Under the pieces are notes generated by a model. The model did not search any database. It saw only the letters and a list, made by a program, of their open reading frames with translations, and was not told the origin of the DNA. Positions 52,360 to 61,191 of a stretch of DNA of 64,000 nt are shown piece by piece. The position numbers were made by a program, and so were the translations under genes. Each line of letters begins with the position of its first letter. Position 1 is the first letter of the stretch. The stretch is from contig JBMNHZ010000018.1 of assembly GCA_050950645.1 (NCBI GenBank), forward strand, positions 62,001-126,000, written 5' to 3'. This DNA comes from BRH-c25 sp012519325. GTDB taxonomy: Bacteria; Bacillota; Clostridia; Lutisporales; Lutisporaceae.

Positions 52360-53217
52360 ATGTTAAAAAAGAATGTTAAAAAATTGGTTTCAATAATGCT
52401 CATACTGCTGATGCTTATGTCAATGGCAGCCTGCGGCGCACAGACAAGCAGTGAAGCAAAGCCGGCAGAAGAGCCTAAAGCATCTGAAGAGCCTAAGGCT
52501 TCCGGTAAGGTAGATGAGATTAAGGCAAAGGGTAAAATTGTTCTTGGGACAGCTGCGGACTATCCGCCTTATGAATTCCACAAAGAAATAGACGGTAAGG
52601 ATAATATTGTAGGCTTTGACATAGAAATTGCAAAAGCAATAGCGGCAGATTTGGGAGTCGAGCTGGAAATGAAAGATATGAAGTTTGAAGGGCTGCTGGC
52701 TGCATTGGTAGCTGAGGATATAGATTTTATAATTGCGGGTATGGTTGCAACAGAAGAGAGAAAGCAGAGCGTTGATTTTTCCATACCATATTATGAAGCG
52801 GAACAGAAGTTTCTTGTGAAGGCTGAAAATGCAGATAAGGTAAAAACTGTTGATGACCTTAAAGGGAAAGTAATTGGAGCACAGAAGTCAACAATACAGG
52901 AAGAAATAGCAAATACAAAAATAGAAGCATCAGAGGTAAAAGCCTTGAGCAAAATAACCGATCTGGTATTGGAACTGCAGAATGATAAAATATTCGGGAT
53001 AGTGCTTGCAAGTCCTGTAGCTTTTGCTTACGCAAAGCAGAATCCGGCTTTTGCAGTACCTGAAATTTCTTTCGGCAGGGAGGATGGAGTTGCAGTAGCC
53101 GTAAACAAGGGAAATGATGATTTAGTGAAAGCAATAAATGCTACACTTGAAAAATTGATGAAAGACGGTTCGATAGATAAATTCATAGCAGAAGCGACAT
53201 TACTGTCAGAACAGTAG
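52360..53217 (+). CDS. polar amino acid ABC transporter, substrate-binding lipoprotein
   Basis: The 285-residue family 3 solute-binding protein has lipoprotein signal LVSIMLILLMLMSMAACG with the cysteine near residue 25, a Glu/Ala/Pro/Lys linker, then GKIVLGTAADYPPYEFH and NIVGFDIEIAKAIAADLGVELEM, typical of His/Glu/Gln-binding proteins. AAAAGGAGAGGG precedes the ATG. It comes 34 bases after the larA-like gene. A hairpin between it and the permease gene probably raises its level relative to the membrane parts. Confidence 0.9.
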   Translation: MLKKNVKKLVSIMLILLMLMSMAACGAQTSSEAKPAEEPKASEEPKASGKVDEIKAKGKIVLGTAADYPPYEFHKEIDGKDNIVGFDIEIAKAIAADLGVELEMKDMKFEGLLAALVAEDIDFIIAGMVATEERKQSVDFSIPYYEAEQKFLVKAENADKVKTVDDLKGKVIGAQKSTIQEEIANTKIEASEVKALSKITDLVLELQNDKIFGIVLASPVAFAYAKQNPAFAVPEISFGREDGVAVAVNKGNDDLVKAINATLEKLMKDGSIDKFIAEATLLSEQ

Positions 53218-53238
53218 GAAATTGCACAGCAATTTCCT
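53216..53238 (+). terminator. hairpin between binding-protein and permease genes
   Basis: AGGAAATTG (53216-53224) pairs with CAATTTCCT (53230-53238), loop CACAG, overlapping the stop codon. Only TATTATACG follows, so it is likely an attenuator or mRNA end stabiliser. Confidence 0.6.
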
Positions 53239-53262
53239 TATTATACGCTGGGGGTGTGTGGA

Positions 53263-53925
53263 GTGGACTTTTCATATTTACAAAAGTATTATGGTTTTTT
53301 TCTCAATGGAACAATGATAACGTTGCTGATATCCTTCTTCGGCGTAATTTTCGGAGTGCTCCTGGGAGTGGTGTTCGCTTTAATGAAGCTGTCAAAGAAT
53401 ATTATTCTGAAGAGCTTTTCTGCAGCTTACATTGAGATAATAAGAGGAACTCCGATTATGGTGCAGATGTTTATAGTCTACTATGGGCTGCCAAGGCTTA
53501 TCAGGATGGACTTTGAGGACCTTACCCTGGGTATTATTGCCGTATCTTTGAACAGTGCTGCATATGTAGCAGAGATAATCAGGGCGGGAATTTTATCTAT
53601 TGATAAGGGTCAGATGGAAGCAGCCCGATCTTTGGGAATGTCTCACAAGTTGGCTATGACAAACATCATAATTCCTCAGGCCTTCAAAAATATTCTTCCT
53701 GCTCTGGGGAATGAGTTTATAACCTTGATAAAGGAATCTGCTATCGTATCCATAATTGGAATCCACGATCTGATGTATAATACGGATACGGTAAGAGGCA
53801 ACACCTTCAGACCTTTTTCACCTTTAGTTGTTGCGGCGGCAATTTATTTCACAATAACTTTTTCACTTTCAAAGCTTTTGGGTATAATGGAAAGGAGGTT
53901 GAGAGCCGGTGATTCAAGTATTTGA
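53263..53925 (+). CDS. polar amino acid ABC transporter permease
   Basis: The 220-residue HisM/GlnP-type permease has YYGFFLNGTMITLLISFFGVIFGVLLGV as first helix and the family pattern AAYIEIIRGTPIMVQMFIVYYGLP; the EAA-loop is MEAARSLGMSHKLAMTNIIIPQA. GGGGGTG at 53250-53256 is well placed for GTG 53263; GTG 53254 overlaps the site. Its end overlaps the ATPase gene. As it is the only permease, it probably works as a homodimer. Confidence 0.9.
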   Translation: MDFSYLQKYYGFFLNGTMITLLISFFGVIFGVLLGVVFALMKLSKNIILKSFSAAYIEIIRGTPIMVQMFIVYYGLPRLIRMDFEDLTLGIIAVSLNSAAYVAEIIRAGILSIDKGQMEAARSLGMSHKLAMTNIIIPQAFKNILPALGNEFITLIKESAIVSIIGIHDLMYNTDTVRGNTFRPFSPLVVAAAIYFTITFSLSKLLGIMERRLRAGDSSI

Positions 53926-54634
53926 TCTTTATAAGGATTTTGGTAAACTTCGTGTATTAAATGGCATTGAATTGAAGATAGAACCGGGGGAAGTTGTGGT
54001 TATCATCGGACCCAGCGGTTCCGGGAAAAGCACCTTCCTGAGATGCCTCAACTTTCTTGAAGAGCCGACGGCCGGAGAGGTCATATTTGAAGGAGTTTCC
54101 TTTAAGAACAGTAAAAATGACGTGAATAGGCTTCGTGAAAAAATGGGAATGGTATTTCAGCAGTTTAACCTGTTCCCTCACATGACCGTTCTTGAGAACA
54201 TTACTCTGGCTCCCAGAAAGGTTAAGAATCTATCAAAGAAAGAAACGGAGGATATTGCATTTACTTTACTTAAGAGGGTCGGTCTGGAAGATAAGGCCTA
54301 TACTTATCCAAATCAGTTGTCGGGAGGGCAGAAGCAAAGGATAGCAATAGCAAGAGCCTTGGCTATGTCGCCTGATGTAATGCTCTTCGATGAGCCAACC
54401 TCAGCCCTCGACCCTGAAATGGTGGGGGAGGTGCTGGATGTTATGAAGAAGCTGGTCTCGGATGGGATGACCATGGTTGTAGTTACTCATGAAATGGGTT
54501 TTGCCAAGGAGGTGGGGGACAGAATACTATTTATGGATGAAGGAAAAATCGTGGAAGAAGGAAGTCCTAAAGAGGTTTTCAGTAATCCGAAGCATCCAAG
54601 GACAAAAGATTTCCTTGGAAAAGTATTAATTTAA
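53909..54634 (+). CDS. polar amino acid ABC transporter ATPase
   Basis: The 241-residue GlnQ-type ATPase has Walker A GPSGSGKST, Q-loop FQQFNLFPH, signature LSGGQKQR, Walker B VMLFDEPTSALDP and H-loop VTHEMGFA. Start is GTG 53909 behind AAAGGAGGTT, overlapping the permease stop by 17 bases. It completes an importer for a polar amino acid or a similar acid, in one likely operon with larA-like and aminotransferase genes. Confidence 0.93.
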   Translation: MIQVFDLYKDFGKLRVLNGIELKIEPGEVVVIIGPSGSGKSTFLRCLNFLEEPTAGEVIFEGVSFKNSKNDVNRLREKMGMVFQQFNLFPHMTVLENITLAPRKVKNLSKKETEDIAFTLLKRVGLEDKAYTYPNQLSGGQKQRIAIARALAMSPDVMLFDEPTSALDPEMVGEVLDVMKKLVSDGMTMVVVTHEMGFAKEVGDRILFMDEGKIVEEGSPKEVFSNPKHPRTKDFLGKVLI

Positions 54635-54657
54635 TATACACATAAGCAGGTGAAAAT

Positions 54658-55818
54658 ATGAAGCATAAATTCCTTTCGAGGAAATATTGGAATACCATTT
54701 CGACACCAATGGCTGAAGTGGTTGAATTGGCCTACAAATATGACGATATTATAAACTTGAGTCTGGGGGACCCGGATCTCATTACTAATTCTGAAATAAT
54801 CGCAAAGGCATTCGAGGATGCAAAGAAGGGATATACCAGATATGCTGATTCGTTGGGAGATCAGGAACTGAGGGATGGTATCATTCAATATTATTACAGC
54901 AAATACGGATATAAGGTGGAAATGAATGAAGTAATGGTGACGGTAGGTGCCTGCCATGGTATGTACCTTGTGCTTCAAGCCATTTTTGATGAGGGCGACG
55001 AAGTAATAGTACCTGAACCCTACTTTACTCCTTATGCCCTACAGATACAGCTTGCCGGGGGGAAACTGGTGCCATTGAAAACCAGAGAGGAGGACGATTA
55101 CCAGATAGATATTGATAGTTTAAATGCGCTGATAACAAAAAGGACAAAAGCAATTATAATAAACTCGCCCAATAATCCCACCGGGGCATGTCTCAGCAGA
55201 AAAACCATTGAAGCAATTGCAGAAACAGCTATTTCCAAGGATTTGATTGTGATTTCCGATGATGTTTACGGTTCCTTCAGCTTTGGCGAACCTTTTATTC
55301 CCATAGCAGCTATAGCTGAAATGAAAGAAAGAACTATTACGCTTGGAAGCTTTTCCAAGGACTATGCAATGACAGGCTGGAGAATAGGATATGTACTTGC
55401 TCCGGATTATATTATAAGCTGCATAAGGGATATAAATGAAGGGATATGCTTTTCTGCTCCGTCAATATCCCAAAGAGCTGCGATTCAAGCATTAAAGATA
55501 AGGGATAAAGTACAGCCGGGATTGGTAGAAGAGTATAGAAGGCGTGTCTTCTATGCTTATGAAAGGATAAACCGGATTTCATGGATGTCTGTAAACAAGC
55601 CTCAGGGAAGTTTCTACCTGTTCCCCAATATAAAAAAATCAACCTTTACATCAACTGAAATAGCCAGAAGAATACTGGAGGATGCCCATGTATTGGTTGT
55701 TCCGGGGAATGGTTTTGGCGAGAGCGGCGAGGGATATATTCGAATAGCTTGCACGGTAGATATAAATAGTTTAAAGGAGGCTTTTGACAGAATAGAAAAT
55801 ATAAACATAAAAAATTAA
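54658..55818 (+). CDS. class I/II pyridoxal-phosphate aminotransferase
   Basis: This 386-residue aspartate aminotransferase-fold enzyme has the N-terminal INLSLGDPDL, INSPNNPTGACLS, ISDDVYGSFSF, Schiff-base lysine in TLGSFSKDYAMTGWRIGYV near residue 230 and the substrate-carboxylate arginine in GYIRIACTV near 360. AGCAGGTG precedes the ATG. It is the last gene of the larA-like/ABC transporter operon, 23 bases after the ATPase, so it probably transaminates the imported amino acid to its 2-oxoacid. The specific amino acid is unknown. Confidence 0.88.
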   Translation: MKHKFLSRKYWNTISTPMAEVVELAYKYDDIINLSLGDPDLITNSEIIAKAFEDAKKGYTRYADSLGDQELRDGIIQYYYSKYGYKVEMNEVMVTVGACHGMYLVLQAIFDEGDEVIVPEPYFTPYALQIQLAGGKLVPLKTREEDDYQIDIDSLNALITKRTKAIIINSPNNPTGACLSRKTIEAIAETAISKDLIVISDDVYGSFSFGEPFIPIAAIAEMKERTITLGSFSKDYAMTGWRIGYVLAPDYIISCIRDINEGICFSAPSISQRAAIQALKIRDKVQPGLVEEYRRRVFYAYERINRISWMSVNKPQGSFYLFPNIKKSTFTSTEIARRILEDAHVLVVPGNGFGESGEGYIRIACTVDINSLKEAFDRIENINIKN

Positions 55819-55910
55819 CAAGGTTATATATTTGACAACTGCTGTAAAAAATGAAAGAACTATGGTAAGATATAGTTAATTTCAATGATAATGATTCAGA
55901 GGGTGTTGTA

Positions 55911-56582
55911 ATGAATCTCAAAAGCCATGTTGAAGATAAACGCGAGAATGTCGCAAAATACGAGAAGATAGCACTGGATATTGCTTATAGTATTCAAAAC
56001 GAAGAATATAAAATCGGTGAAATGGTTAAAGGACGGTCAACACTTTCCGGCAAATACGGCGTTTCTCCGGAAACAATCAGACGAGCATTGACACTGCTGG
56101 AAGAGCTTCAGGTAGTAAGTGTTATTGAAAAGAAAGGCATACTGATAAAATCAAAAGAAGCAGCTAATAATTATATTAAAGAGCATCAGTCCAAGGACAG
56201 AATATTATCCATGAGAGAAGAAATCAGCAGGTTGATTGATGAAAAGCAGTCTGTAGAAAAATCAATTTTAGAAAGACTTGACTCAATAATAGAACAGGCA
56301 ATGATTCTTAGAAACATCGGAATTATATATCCTCTTGAACTGAAGATATCCGAAAAAAGCCATTTAATTGGAAAATCAATAGGTGAAGCACGTTTCTGGA
56401 ACCATACGGGGGCAACAATAATAGGAATAAATCGTTCAGGACATCTATATTTGTCTCCGGGGCCGAAGCTGGTTTTTTTTGCTAACGATATTATACTATA
56501 TGTAGGAAATGACGCCGGTATTTCTGAAAAGGTAAACAAATATGTAAATGGTAAGGAAAGGATAACTACAAATAGAAAGTAA
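55911..56582 (+). CDS. GntR-RCK_C transcriptional regulator (BusR-like)
   Basis: The 223-residue regulator has an N-terminal GntR winged helix (YEKIALDIAYSIQNEEYKIG, STLSGKYGVSPETIRRALTLLEEL), a coiled-coil linker (about residues 90-135) and a C-terminal RCK_C/TrkA_C domain (YPLELKISEKSHLIGKSIGE, GATIIGINRSG, ANDIILYVGND). This architecture is that of BusR, a repressor of osmolyte uptake genes that binds cyclic di-AMP through RCK_C. By analogy it should respond to c-di-AMP. GAGGGTGTTGTA precedes the ATG. The next gene's promoter carries two matching bipartite inverted repeats, a likely target. No bus-type transporter is in the window. Confidence 0.82.
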   Translation: MNLKSHVEDKRENVAKYEKIALDIAYSIQNEEYKIGEMVKGRSTLSGKYGVSPETIRRALTLLEELQVVSVIEKKGILIKSKEAANNYIKEHQSKDRILSMREEISRLIDEKQSVEKSILERLDSIIEQAMILRNIGIIYPLELKISEKSHLIGKSIGEARFWNHTGATIIGINRSGHLYLSPGPKLVFFANDIILYVGNDAGISEKVNKYVNGKERITTNRK

Positions 56583-56589
56583 CATTTAA

Positions 56590-56629
56590 TAATAACTGCT
56601 ATTCGAGAGAAGAGCAGTTATTATTTTAA
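56590..56629 (+). terminator. terminator after the BusR-like gene
   Basis: TAATAACTGCT (56590-56600) pairs perfectly with AGCAGTTATTA (56613-56623), followed by TTTT. Confidence 0.88.
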
Positions 56630-56636
56630 AAAGACT

Positions 56637-56665
56637 GACAACTTGCTTGACAATCACAAGTTGGC
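56637..56665. promoter_or_regulatory. bipartite operator copy 1 (over the -35)
   Basis: GACAACTT (56637-56644), 13 bases, AAGTTGGC (56658-56665), one mismatch from perfect symmetry. It covers the -35 hexamer of the acetyltransferase promoter. Confidence 0.65.
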
Positions 56666-56676
56666 TATGATACTAT
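56647..56676 (+). promoter_or_regulatory. promoter of the acetyltransferase gene
   Basis: TTGACA (56647-56652), 18 bases, TACTAT (56671-56676) with an extended TGA before it. Confidence 0.75.
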
Positions 56677-56687
56677 AAAATAAAACA

Positions 56688-56716
56688 GACAACTTAACAA
56701 TATATTACAAGTTGTC
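56688..56716. promoter_or_regulatory. bipartite operator copy 2 (just after the start of transcription)
   Basis: GACAACTT (56688-56695), 13 bases, AAGTTGTC (56709-56716), perfectly symmetric, same spacing as copy 1 and 51 bases away from it. Confidence 0.7.
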
Positions 56717-56786
56717 ACATCAGATAGATACTTGTACACTTCGTAAATTAAGAAAATATATCAGAATTTTGAAAGGAGGCCGATGC

Positions 56787-57530
56787 ATGATGATATTAAA
56801 GACAGGAAAACTGATAAAACATACCAGTGAAGGTAAGGAACATGATGAATATGTTATGAGATTAATTTCAATAGAGGAACTTAAAGATGTAGTTGCACTT
56901 CAGGAATATGTATATGAGCAGCTTTCTGACAAGCAGGTGCTGTATATGGATACTTACGAAGAAATGTATGATGATATGAAACAGGGAGCGAAGGTAATAG
57001 GAGTATTCAACAAAGCAGGGGATATTATTGCATACAGGTATATTGGTTTTCCAGGCTGTTCTGAAAAAAACCTCGGCCATGATATAAATATACCCAGGCA
57101 TGAATTAATAAAGGTCTCTCATCTCGAAACAACAGTTGTGCATCCTGAATACAGAGGCAACTCGCTGCAAAGTTTGACACTTCAGCAAGTAATACCGATG
57201 GTTAAGGATTTTGGGTACAATCACTTGCTGTGCACCGTATCACCTCATAATATGTACAGCCTTTACAATATTATTAGAAACGGATTAAGAATAAAAGCAC
57301 TCAAGAAAAAGTACGGTTCAGAAAAAGACGGAAAAGACGGATTGTGGAGGTTTATACTTCATAGAAATCTGGAGCCAAGGGCTGTAAGAAGAATAGACCA
57401 GAATTTCGGCGTACCCATAGGTGATCTTGAACGTCAGAAAAAACTTATTGATGAAGGCTTTATCGGCTTGTGGCTGTATAAAGAAAGCAAGCTGCTGAAC
57501 TATGTACGCTTTGCAGAGTCTCCGGCCTGA
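56787..57530 (+). CDS. GNAT-family N-acetyltransferase
   Basis: The 247-residue protein has a GNAT fold: beta strand AKVIGVFNKAGDIIAYRYIGFPG, then ETTVVHPEYRGNSLQSLTLQQ as the acetyl-CoA motif (Q/RxxGxG/A variant RGNSLQ) near residues 125-145, then LLCTVSPHNMYSLYNIIRNGL. AAAGGAGG at 56771-56779 fits ATG 56787; the reading from 56712 would start within operator 2 and is rejected. Transcription is apparently controlled by two bipartite operators next to a BusR-like regulator. Substrate is unknown; acetylation of an amino acid for osmotic balance is a speculation from that context only. Confidence 0.8.
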   Translation: MMILKTGKLIKHTSEGKEHDEYVMRLISIEELKDVVALQEYVYEQLSDKQVLYMDTYEEMYDDMKQGAKVIGVFNKAGDIIAYRYIGFPGCSEKNLGHDINIPRHELIKVSHLETTVVHPEYRGNSLQSLTLQQVIPMVKDFGYNHLLCTVSPHNMYSLYNIIRNGLRIKALKKKYGSEKDGKDGLWRFILHRNLEPRAVRRIDQNFGVPIGDLERQKKLIDEGFIGLWLYKESKLLNYVRFAESPA

Positions 57531-57573
57531 TAGCCATATGACCGGAAGCATATATTGAGTATTGGAAATAAGT

Positions 57574-57617
57574 AATTGCACTGTAATTTATATAATAGAT
57601 ACAGTGCAATTCTATTT
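57574..57617 (+). terminator. terminator after the acetyltransferase
   Basis: AATTGCACTGTA (57574-57585) pairs perfectly with TACAGTGCAATT (57600-57611), followed by CTATTTTC. Confidence 0.87.
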
Positions 57618-57694
57618 TCATTTCTTTAACCATTCTGAGTTTTGATGCATATTATGTAATGATTCATTTATTTAGAAAGGAGATTGGAAATAAA

Positions 57695-58993
57695 TTGTAC
57701 AAGAATCCATATATGTGCCCTATTAATCCGTTTTATATCTGTCCCTTCCGGAATTTAACGGATGATGCAATCTATGATGATTTCTTTAGTGAATCGGATT
57801 ACGAAGACTTGTACTTTGAGGATGAAGATGAGGCGGATGGATATGAGGGAATGAGGCAAAGACCCCAGGATATCAACCGGATCATGTCGCTTATCAACAG
57901 GAGGTTCGCCGGTCACTATACTGAGCTTCAGCGCTTTGGAATACGGCCCGCAGATACACGAAACATATTCAGAAATACAGTAATATATGTTTTAAGAAAT
58001 GCAAACAATTACAGTGGCACTGTTGTTCAGCGGACAAATGCATTATTAAATGCATTGCGCAGGGATAACCCATATCCCTTTAATTTACTAAGGCGAAGAG
58101 GTGTTCCTGCTGCCCGTATCAATCAAATAATGCAGGATATTATACGGTTTACCCTGGAAAACATTGAATTGGCCGAAGATGTTGGCTGGAGCGTATGGGA
58201 GGATCTTGGAGGGATACTTACATCGGCGCCCGCAGCTGCATCCTGGGAACCTAACCGCCTGGATATATTTGCAAGGGGACAGAATCAAGCATTATGGCAT
58301 CTATACTGGAATGGTGCCCGGTGGAGCGCATGGGAGGATCTTGGCGGAATTCTGACAACAGGACCAGGAGCAGTATCCTGGGGGCCTAACAGGATAGATG
58401 TATTCGGCAGAGGACAGAACCAGGCATTATGGCATATATATTGGGATGGCATCCGATGGAGTGCATGGGAGGATCTTGGCGGAATCATTACTTCTGAGCC
58501 TGCTGCTGCATCTTGGCAGGCAAACCGCCTGGATGTGTTTGCCAGGGGGCAGAATCAATCTTTGTGGCACAAGTATTGGGACGGCATCCGTTGGAGTGAT
58601 TGGGAGGATTTAGGCGGAGTGCTGACTTCTGCACCGGCGGCAGTATCCTGGGGGTCTAACAGGATAGATGTATTCGGCAGAGGACAGAACCAGTCTCTAT
58701 GGCATAAGTACTGGGATGGAACCAGGTGGAGCGCATGGGAGGATCTTGGCGGAGGGCAGATTACTTCTGCACCGGCGGCAGCGTCTACCGGTGTCAATCG
58801 TCTTGAAGTTTTTGCAAGGGGTCCAAGAAATGAACTGCTGTTCAGAACCTGGAACGGAACCCAATGGAGCGGCTGGAGATCTCTTGGAGGGATGCTGACC
58901 TCAGCACCTACGGCAGTTTCCTGGGGAGGCAATCGGTTGGATGTGTTTGCCAGAGGGCGGAATAATCATTTATGGCATATATGGCGGGTATAG
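57695..58993 (+). CDS. PLL/DUF346-type beta-propeller lectin repeat protein
   Basis: The protein has six tandem blades of 45-46 residues starting at 58187, 58322, 58457, 58592, 58727 and 58865, each with WSxWEDLGG, NRLDVFARG and LWHxYWDG. This is the DUF346/PLL (Photorhabdus lectin) pattern, which forms a sugar-binding propeller, often for fucose or methylated sugars. Before it lie an acidic stretch (FEDEDEADGYEG) and a helical region of about 100 residues. No signal peptide is visible; the N-terminus YKNPYMCPINPFYICP has two cysteines. AAAGGAG at 57676-57682 suits TTG 57695; ATG 57659 is possible. It could be a spore-surface or cytosolic lectin. Confidence 0.82.
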   Translation: MYKNPYMCPINPFYICPFRNLTDDAIYDDFFSESDYEDLYFEDEDEADGYEGMRQRPQDINRIMSLINRRFAGHYTELQRFGIRPADTRNIFRNTVIYVLRNANNYSGTVVQRTNALLNALRRDNPYPFNLLRRRGVPAARINQIMQDIIRFTLENIELAEDVGWSVWEDLGGILTSAPAAASWEPNRLDIFARGQNQALWHLYWNGARWSAWEDLGGILTTGPGAVSWGPNRIDVFGRGQNQALWHIYWDGIRWSAWEDLGGIITSEPAAASWQANRLDVFARGQNQSLWHKYWDGIRWSDWEDLGGVLTSAPAAVSWGSNRIDVFGRGQNQSLWHKYWDGTRWSAWEDLGGGQITSAPAAASTGVNRLEVFARGPRNELLFRTWNGTQWSGWRSLGGMLTSAPTAVSWGGNRLDVFARGRNNHLWHIWRV

Positions 58994-58997
58994 AAGT

Positions 58998-59028
58998 AAA
59001 AGCACCATAAATATATGGTGCTTTTTTG
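58998..59028 (+). terminator. terminator after the lectin gene
   Basis: AAAAGCACCATA (58998-59009) pairs perfectly with TATGGTGCTTTT (59014-59025), running into more T. Confidence 0.92.
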
Positions 59029-59168
59029 TTTTCTAATAAAAAATAGATGTTATGTAAAAAATATGCAGGAATTTGTCGAGAAATGTAGAAAATATATAAA
59101 TATATTCAGAAAATTATGAAATCAGAAAGAGTAATACAAATAAATCACTAATATAGGGAGGAGATTGT

Positions 59169-61163
59169 ATGAAGTCTATCAGGACAAGATTGATTGCTTG
59201 CTTTGGCATAATATTAGTAGCGGTATGTGCAGTTCTGGGATATGCTGCAAACAACAAAGCAGCAGATGCCGTAATTCATGAGGGGAGAAATACTATGGAG
59301 GTGGCGTCACAGGAGGCATCAATGCTTGTACGAAGCTTTCTGGACCAAAAAATTATACTTATGGAAGCCATAGCAGCACAAAAGATACTTACTGATGAAA
59401 CTCCCTGGGAAGAGAAGGTGGCCACCTTGCAGCCTGAAGCAGAAAGGAACGGTTATGAAACCTTTGCAATTGCTGATTTGACTGGTAATGCCAAAAGGCT
59501 GAAAGGCGATCCTGTTAACGTCGCTGATAGAGACTATTTCAAACTGGCGGCAAGCGGAAAATCAAATGTTTCGGATGTTTTGATAAGCAAGGCCACAAAT
59601 GAACCCTCAATCATAGTTGCTGCACCTATAAAAAGGGATGGCGCCGTGAAAGGTGTATTATACGGAGTGGTGGATGGAAATGAGATTACGAATATTACCA
59701 ACAGAATAAAGCCAGGGGGTACCAGTTATACATATATAGTAAATAAATCAGGAGTACTTATGGCACATCCCAATGATGAATACATAACTACACAGTTCAA
59801 TATCATTGAAGATGGGAAGGAAAGGCCGGAACACAAAGAACTGTCCGATCTTGCTGAGAATAAGATTACAAAGGGAGAGACAGGGGTAGATTCATATTAT
59901 TTTGAAGGCAGCACGCGCATTGTTGCTTACACACCGATTCCGGATACAAATTGGAGTGTAGCAGTAGTAATTCCGGAAAATGACATACTTGAGCCGGTGA
60001 AAGAACTGAATACTTGGATACTAATCATCTCAGCAGCCGGAATCCTCTTAGGAATAGTGTTTACATATTTTATCAGTATTTATATAAGCAAACCGATAAT
60101 GGAGGCCAGCAGATATTCAAAGAGAATAGCAGAGCTGGACATTACACAGGATATATCCGAAAACCTGAAAAAGAGGAGGGACGAACTGGGTATCCTGGCA
60201 AATTCTTTCCAGACAGTGGCAGACAGCCTCAAAGAATTCATCAGAGAGATAACGGATGCTGCGCAGCAGGTGGCGTCTTCTTCCGAAGAATTGACTGCCA
60301 CAAGCCAGCAGGTGTCAACGGCTGCTGAAGAGGTAGCAAAGACGATTGAGGAAATGGCGAATGGAGCCAGTGATCAGGCAAGGGATACTGAAAATGGTGC
60401 AATAAAGGTGAATGAAATAGGCAGCATGATAGCTGAAGAAGAGCTGCAAAGAAAGATATTGAATGATGCGGCAAATGAAGTTGTACATCTTAAAGATGAA
60501 GGATTCCAGTCCTTGAACGATCTTGTAGAAAAAACTGAAGCAAGCAATAAATCATCCAAAGAAATATACAATGTTGTGCTGAACACCAGCAACAGTGCAA
60601 AGAAAATAGAGAATGCAAGCCAAATGATACGCAGCATAGCGGAGCAGACAAACCTGCTTGCTTTGAATGCAGCGATAGAAGCAGCCAGAGCAGGAGAAGC
60701 GGGAAGAGGATTTGCAGTAGTTGCAGATGAAATACGTAAATTAGCGGAGGATTCCAACAGATTTACAAAAGAGATTGAAGAGGTAGTTGCAGAGCTGATA
60801 GATAGGACGAACAGTGCAGTAGCTACAATGAAAGAGGCAGCGGCTTTGACGGCAGCTCAGACAGAAGGCGTGGAATTAACAAAGACCAAGTTTGAAGGTA
60901 TTGCAGAGGCCATAGAAAAGACAAGAGAGGCATTAGATACGTTGAATAAGACCGGAGAAGCCATGAATCGAAAGAAAGATGAAATAATAGATATTATCCA
61001 GAGCCTGTCCGCCCTTTCGGAAGAAAATGCGGCAGGTACAGAGCAGGCATCAGTTTCAGTGGAGGAACAGACTTCGTCAATGGCAGAAATCGCCGGTGCC
61101 AGCGAAGAACTGGCAAAGCTTGCTGAGGAAATGCATAAGAGCATATCGAAATTCAGAATTTAG
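59169..61163 (+). CDS. methyl-accepting chemotaxis protein (dCache sensor)
   Basis: The 664-residue chemoreceptor has TM1 at about residues 7-27, a dCache_1 extracellular sensor (DLTGNAKRLKGDPVNVADRDYF, EPSIIVAAPI, TYIVNKSGVLMAHP), TM2 near 282-305, HAMP, then the long signalling coiled coil. The tip that binds CheA/CheW is IAEQTNLLALNAAIEAARAG near residue 495. GGAGGAG precedes the ATG. The two-module Cache suggests sensing of amino acids or organic acids. No other chemotaxis gene is near. Confidence 0.93.
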   Translation: MKSIRTRLIACFGIILVAVCAVLGYAANNKAADAVIHEGRNTMEVASQEASMLVRSFLDQKIILMEAIAAQKILTDETPWEEKVATLQPEAERNGYETFAIADLTGNAKRLKGDPVNVADRDYFKLAASGKSNVSDVLISKATNEPSIIVAAPIKRDGAVKGVLYGVVDGNEITNITNRIKPGGTSYTYIVNKSGVLMAHPNDEYITTQFNIIEDGKERPEHKELSDLAENKITKGETGVDSYYFEGSTRIVAYTPIPDTNWSVAVVIPENDILEPVKELNTWILIISAAGILLGIVFTYFISIYISKPIMEASRYSKRIAELDITQDISENLKKRRDELGILANSFQTVADSLKEFIREITDAAQQVASSSEELTATSQQVSTAAEEVAKTIEEMANGASDQARDTENGAIKVNEIGSMIAEEELQRKILNDAANEVVHLKDEGFQSLNDLVEKTEASNKSSKEIYNVVLNTSNSAKKIENASQMIRSIAEQTNLLALNAAIEAARAGEAGRGFAVVADEIRKLAEDSNRFTKEIEEVVAELIDRTNSAVATMKEAAALTAAQTEGVELTKTKFEGIAEAIEKTREALDTLNKTGEAMNRKKDEIIDIIQSLSALSEENAAGTEQASVSVEEQTSSMAEIAGASEELAKLAEEMHKSISKFRI

Positions 61164-61191
61164 CAATAGACAAGCACAGGGTATCTCACTT

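Noticed and set aside
55832..55871. TTGACAACT before the BusR-like gene as a third operator copy or promoter
   Set aside because: No matching AAGTTGTC half follows at the 13-base spacing, and no -10 lies at a normal distance.
58187..58993. Regular repeats of about 135 bases, looking at first like a repeat array
   Set aside because: The period is 45 codons in one open frame and encodes lectin blades; there are no short repeats with unique spacers, so it is not a CRISPR or satellite array.
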